From positions 8,550-42,974 of the forward strand of contig NZ_CADEFI010000029.1 in the NCBI RefSeq assembly GCF_902826555.1: a stretch of DNA of 34,425 nucleotides, given 5' to 3'. The notes beneath the pieces are model-generated. The model was not told the DNA's origin, ran no database searches, and saw only the letters and a list, made by a program, of their open reading frames with translations. The DNA comes from an uncultured Hyphomicrobium sp. GTDB taxonomy: Bacteria; Pseudomonadota; Alphaproteobacteria; Rhizobiales; Hyphomicrobiaceae. This document shows positions 33,159 through 34,425 of this stretch, piece by piece. The position numbers were made by a program, and so were the translations under genes. How positions within the stretch are numbered: position 1 is the stretch's first letter; each line of letters begins with the position of its first letter.

Positions 33159-34163
33159 TTATGCGGCCACCGCCTCGGTCAAGCTGAGCAGCGCGGGGGT
33201 GTGATAGACCCGGGACAGCTTCAGGCCGGCCTGGTCGAACAGCGCCGAGAACTCGGCCTCCGTCCGCTCGCGGCCCTCGAGAGAGGCCATCATGAGCATG
33301 TCGAGCACCTTGCCGCCGTGCGGCTCGTTTCCAGGGGGGATGACGGTATCCGCCACGAGCACGCGTCCCTGCGGCGCCATCGCGTGTTTGATGTTGCGCA
33401 AAATCTCGATGCACGTCTCGTCGGTCCAGTCGTGGAGGATACGCTTCAGCACGTAGGCGTCGGCGCCGTCCGGCACAGACTGGAAGAAGTCGCCTTCCAT
33501 GCATTGCCACCGCCCGGGCAGCTCATTGACGCGTGCGTCCTTGAGGACATGCGCGCGATCGTAGTTGATCCCCTGCGAATTGGGGGTCGTCTTCAGGATC
33601 TCGATAAGAAATCCCCCGTGCCCGCCGCCGACATCGACGATCGTGCCGAACGGCGAGAAGTCATAACTTTGCGCAATGAGCCGGTTCTCCATGTCCGAAA
33701 GGCTCGACATGCCGGTATGAAAGATCGCTCCGGCTTGCTTGTTATCGGACAGATACTCGAAAAACGGCTTGCCGAAGATCCGCTCCATGCCGTTGCTGCC
33801 CGTGAGAACAACGTCCTCGAAAGCGCCGAGCGGCTTCCAGAAGATGTCCTGCGTGATCATCAGCACGGCGTCGCGCAGCGTGTTCGGCGTCGTGCGCTGC
33901 AGCAGCACGGAAGCCTCCGTGGCATGAAACCTGTTCTGGTCATCCTCACGGAACACGCCGAGGCTCGACAAGCTCCGCATGAGGCGATGCACGGACAGGG
34001 CGTGGGCGTTGAGTTCATGGCCGAGATCCTCGGCGGTCATGGGTCGGTCTGCGATGAGGTCGGGGATGCCGAGCTTCACCGCTGCAGCGAGCGCCCCGGA
34101 CAAGGCGAAGCCGAAGGCCAGATCGACAACGAGCTGGCCGGGATCTCTCAGCGTGCTCGACAT
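33159..34163 (-). CDS. COMT-type SAM-dependent O-methyltransferase
   Basis: A 334-residue methyltransferase of the plant-COMT/acetylserotonin O-methyltransferase type (as in hydroxyneurosporene methyltransferase CrtF and antibiotic-pathway enzymes). An N-terminal winged-helix dimerisation domain (1-90) precedes the SAM site VDVGGGHGG at 176-184 and the catalytic His244 in LKRILHDWTDE. The late AEFSALFDQAGLKLSRV is also typical. The substrate is probably a small hydroxylated molecule, but nothing nearby identifies it. The ribosome binding site before 34163 is weak. It is convergent with the receptor gene. Confidence 0.9.
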   Translation of the reverse strand: MSSTLRDPGQLVVDLAFGFALSGALAAAVKLGIPDLIADRPMTAEDLGHELNAHALSVHRLMRSLSSLGVFREDDQNRFHATEASVLLQRTTPNTLRDAVLMITQDIFWKPLGAFEDVVLTGSNGMERIFGKPFFEYLSDNKQAGAIFHTGMSSLSDMENRLIAQSYDFSPFGTIVDVGGGHGGFLIEILKTTPNSQGINYDRAHVLKDARVNELPGRWQCMEGDFFQSVPDGADAYVLKRILHDWTDETCIEILRNIKHAMAPQGRVLVADTVIPPGNEPHGGKVLDMLMMASLEGRERTEAEFSALFDQAGLKLSRVYHTPALLSLTEAVAA

Positions 34164-34425
34164 GTGCAGTTCTGAATTGGATTGAGCACGTTGGGCCTCC
34201 CTGCATGGCGACGGCTTCTCACGGTTGCCCGAGGAGCCTGTTGGAGATCGGCCGGCCGCAAAACGCGTGCCAAACGTGTGGCTTCGTCAACCTCGCGAAC
34301 GACGGTCGCCAACCCCTCTATTGGCGCACGCCGGTACGAGCCCACGCGGCGCAACGCAACCCGCTGCGCGGCGTCATTGCCGCGATATTGTTACAGCTGT
34401 CGCAAATGGTCGTTGCCCTCGGCGG
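34164..34425. other. Right-end region without a supported gene
   Basis: The last 262 bases lie upstream of the O-methyltransferase and should contain its promoter. A plus-strand frame from the ATG at 34205 stays open to the edge (73 codons, with a CQTCGF motif), but it has no clear ribosome binding site and may be chance in GC-rich DNA. Nothing else is evident. Confidence 0.4.

Noticed and set aside
34205-34425. Plus frame open to the right edge with CQTCGF
   Set aside because: No ribosome binding site, no family pattern, and only 73 codons visible; could be chance.
1-34425. CRISPR arrays, insertion sequences, rRNA genes
   Set aside because: Read through for regularly spaced repeats, transposase motifs and rRNA signatures; none seen.

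Overview
The window is high-GC DNA (estimated low-to-mid 60s percent by eye, not computed) with the gene content of an alphaproteobacterium, most likely of the order Hyphomicrobiales and possibly a Hyphomicrobium-like methylotroph. The strongest pointer is three enzymes of the ethylmalonyl-CoA pathway: methylsuccinyl-CoA dehydrogenase (mcd), crotonyl-CoA carboxylase/reductase (ccr) and the B12-dependent ethylmalonyl-CoA mutase (ecm). That pathway lets organisms without isocitrate lyase assimilate C1 or C2 carbon through acetyl-CoA. The genus is an inference; no taxonomic marker is present apart from one tRNA.

Layout. 1-9.2 kb: mcd (minus, running off the left edge), a YihY-type membrane protein, a Yip1-signal peptidase I fusion, a bidirectional terminator, ccr (minus), a small three-helix membrane protein, ecm (plus), then two tandem paralogous single-pass membrane proteins. 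9.2-12.1 kb: a tRNA-Leu(CAA) with a clear sigma-70 promoter, a small ORF whose ribosome binding site sits in a hairpin loop, and a locally AT-richer islet with an acyltransferase-3 membrane protein and a zinc-ribbon methyltransferase, probably acquired and acting on surface glycans or lipids. 12.1-19.1 kb: a P1/S58 peptidase overlapping a YcgN-like Cys-cluster protein; an msrP-msrQ-msrB repair operon with nearly touching genes; a DUF2779 protein that looks like a Cys-cluster PD-(D/E)XK nuclease joined to a DEDD exonuclease; and small envelope proteins.

19.2-26.7 kb: a class A penicillin-binding protein, a YgjP-like metallopeptidase, TRAP transporter large and small permeases without a solute-binding gene in view, and an Mrp/ApbC iron-sulfur carrier fused to DUF971. 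26.8-34.4 kb: a polytopic membrane protein with an unrecognised nucleotide-binding/TIR-like cytosolic domain, an aldo/keto reductase, two small proteins, a ZnuD-like TonB-dependent receptor with His-rich loops preceded by two related operator-like palindromes, and a COMT-type O-methyltransferase.

The genes form no single system. The coherent units are the ethylmalonyl-CoA enzymes, the methionine sulfoxide repair operon, the TRAP permease pair and the metal-uptake receptor with its putative operators. The least explained items are the DUF2779 dual nuclease, the membrane protein with the TIR/SLOG-like domain, the paralogue pair after ecm, and the receptor that has no conventional start codon. 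No CRISPR array, insertion sequence, integrase or rRNA was seen.
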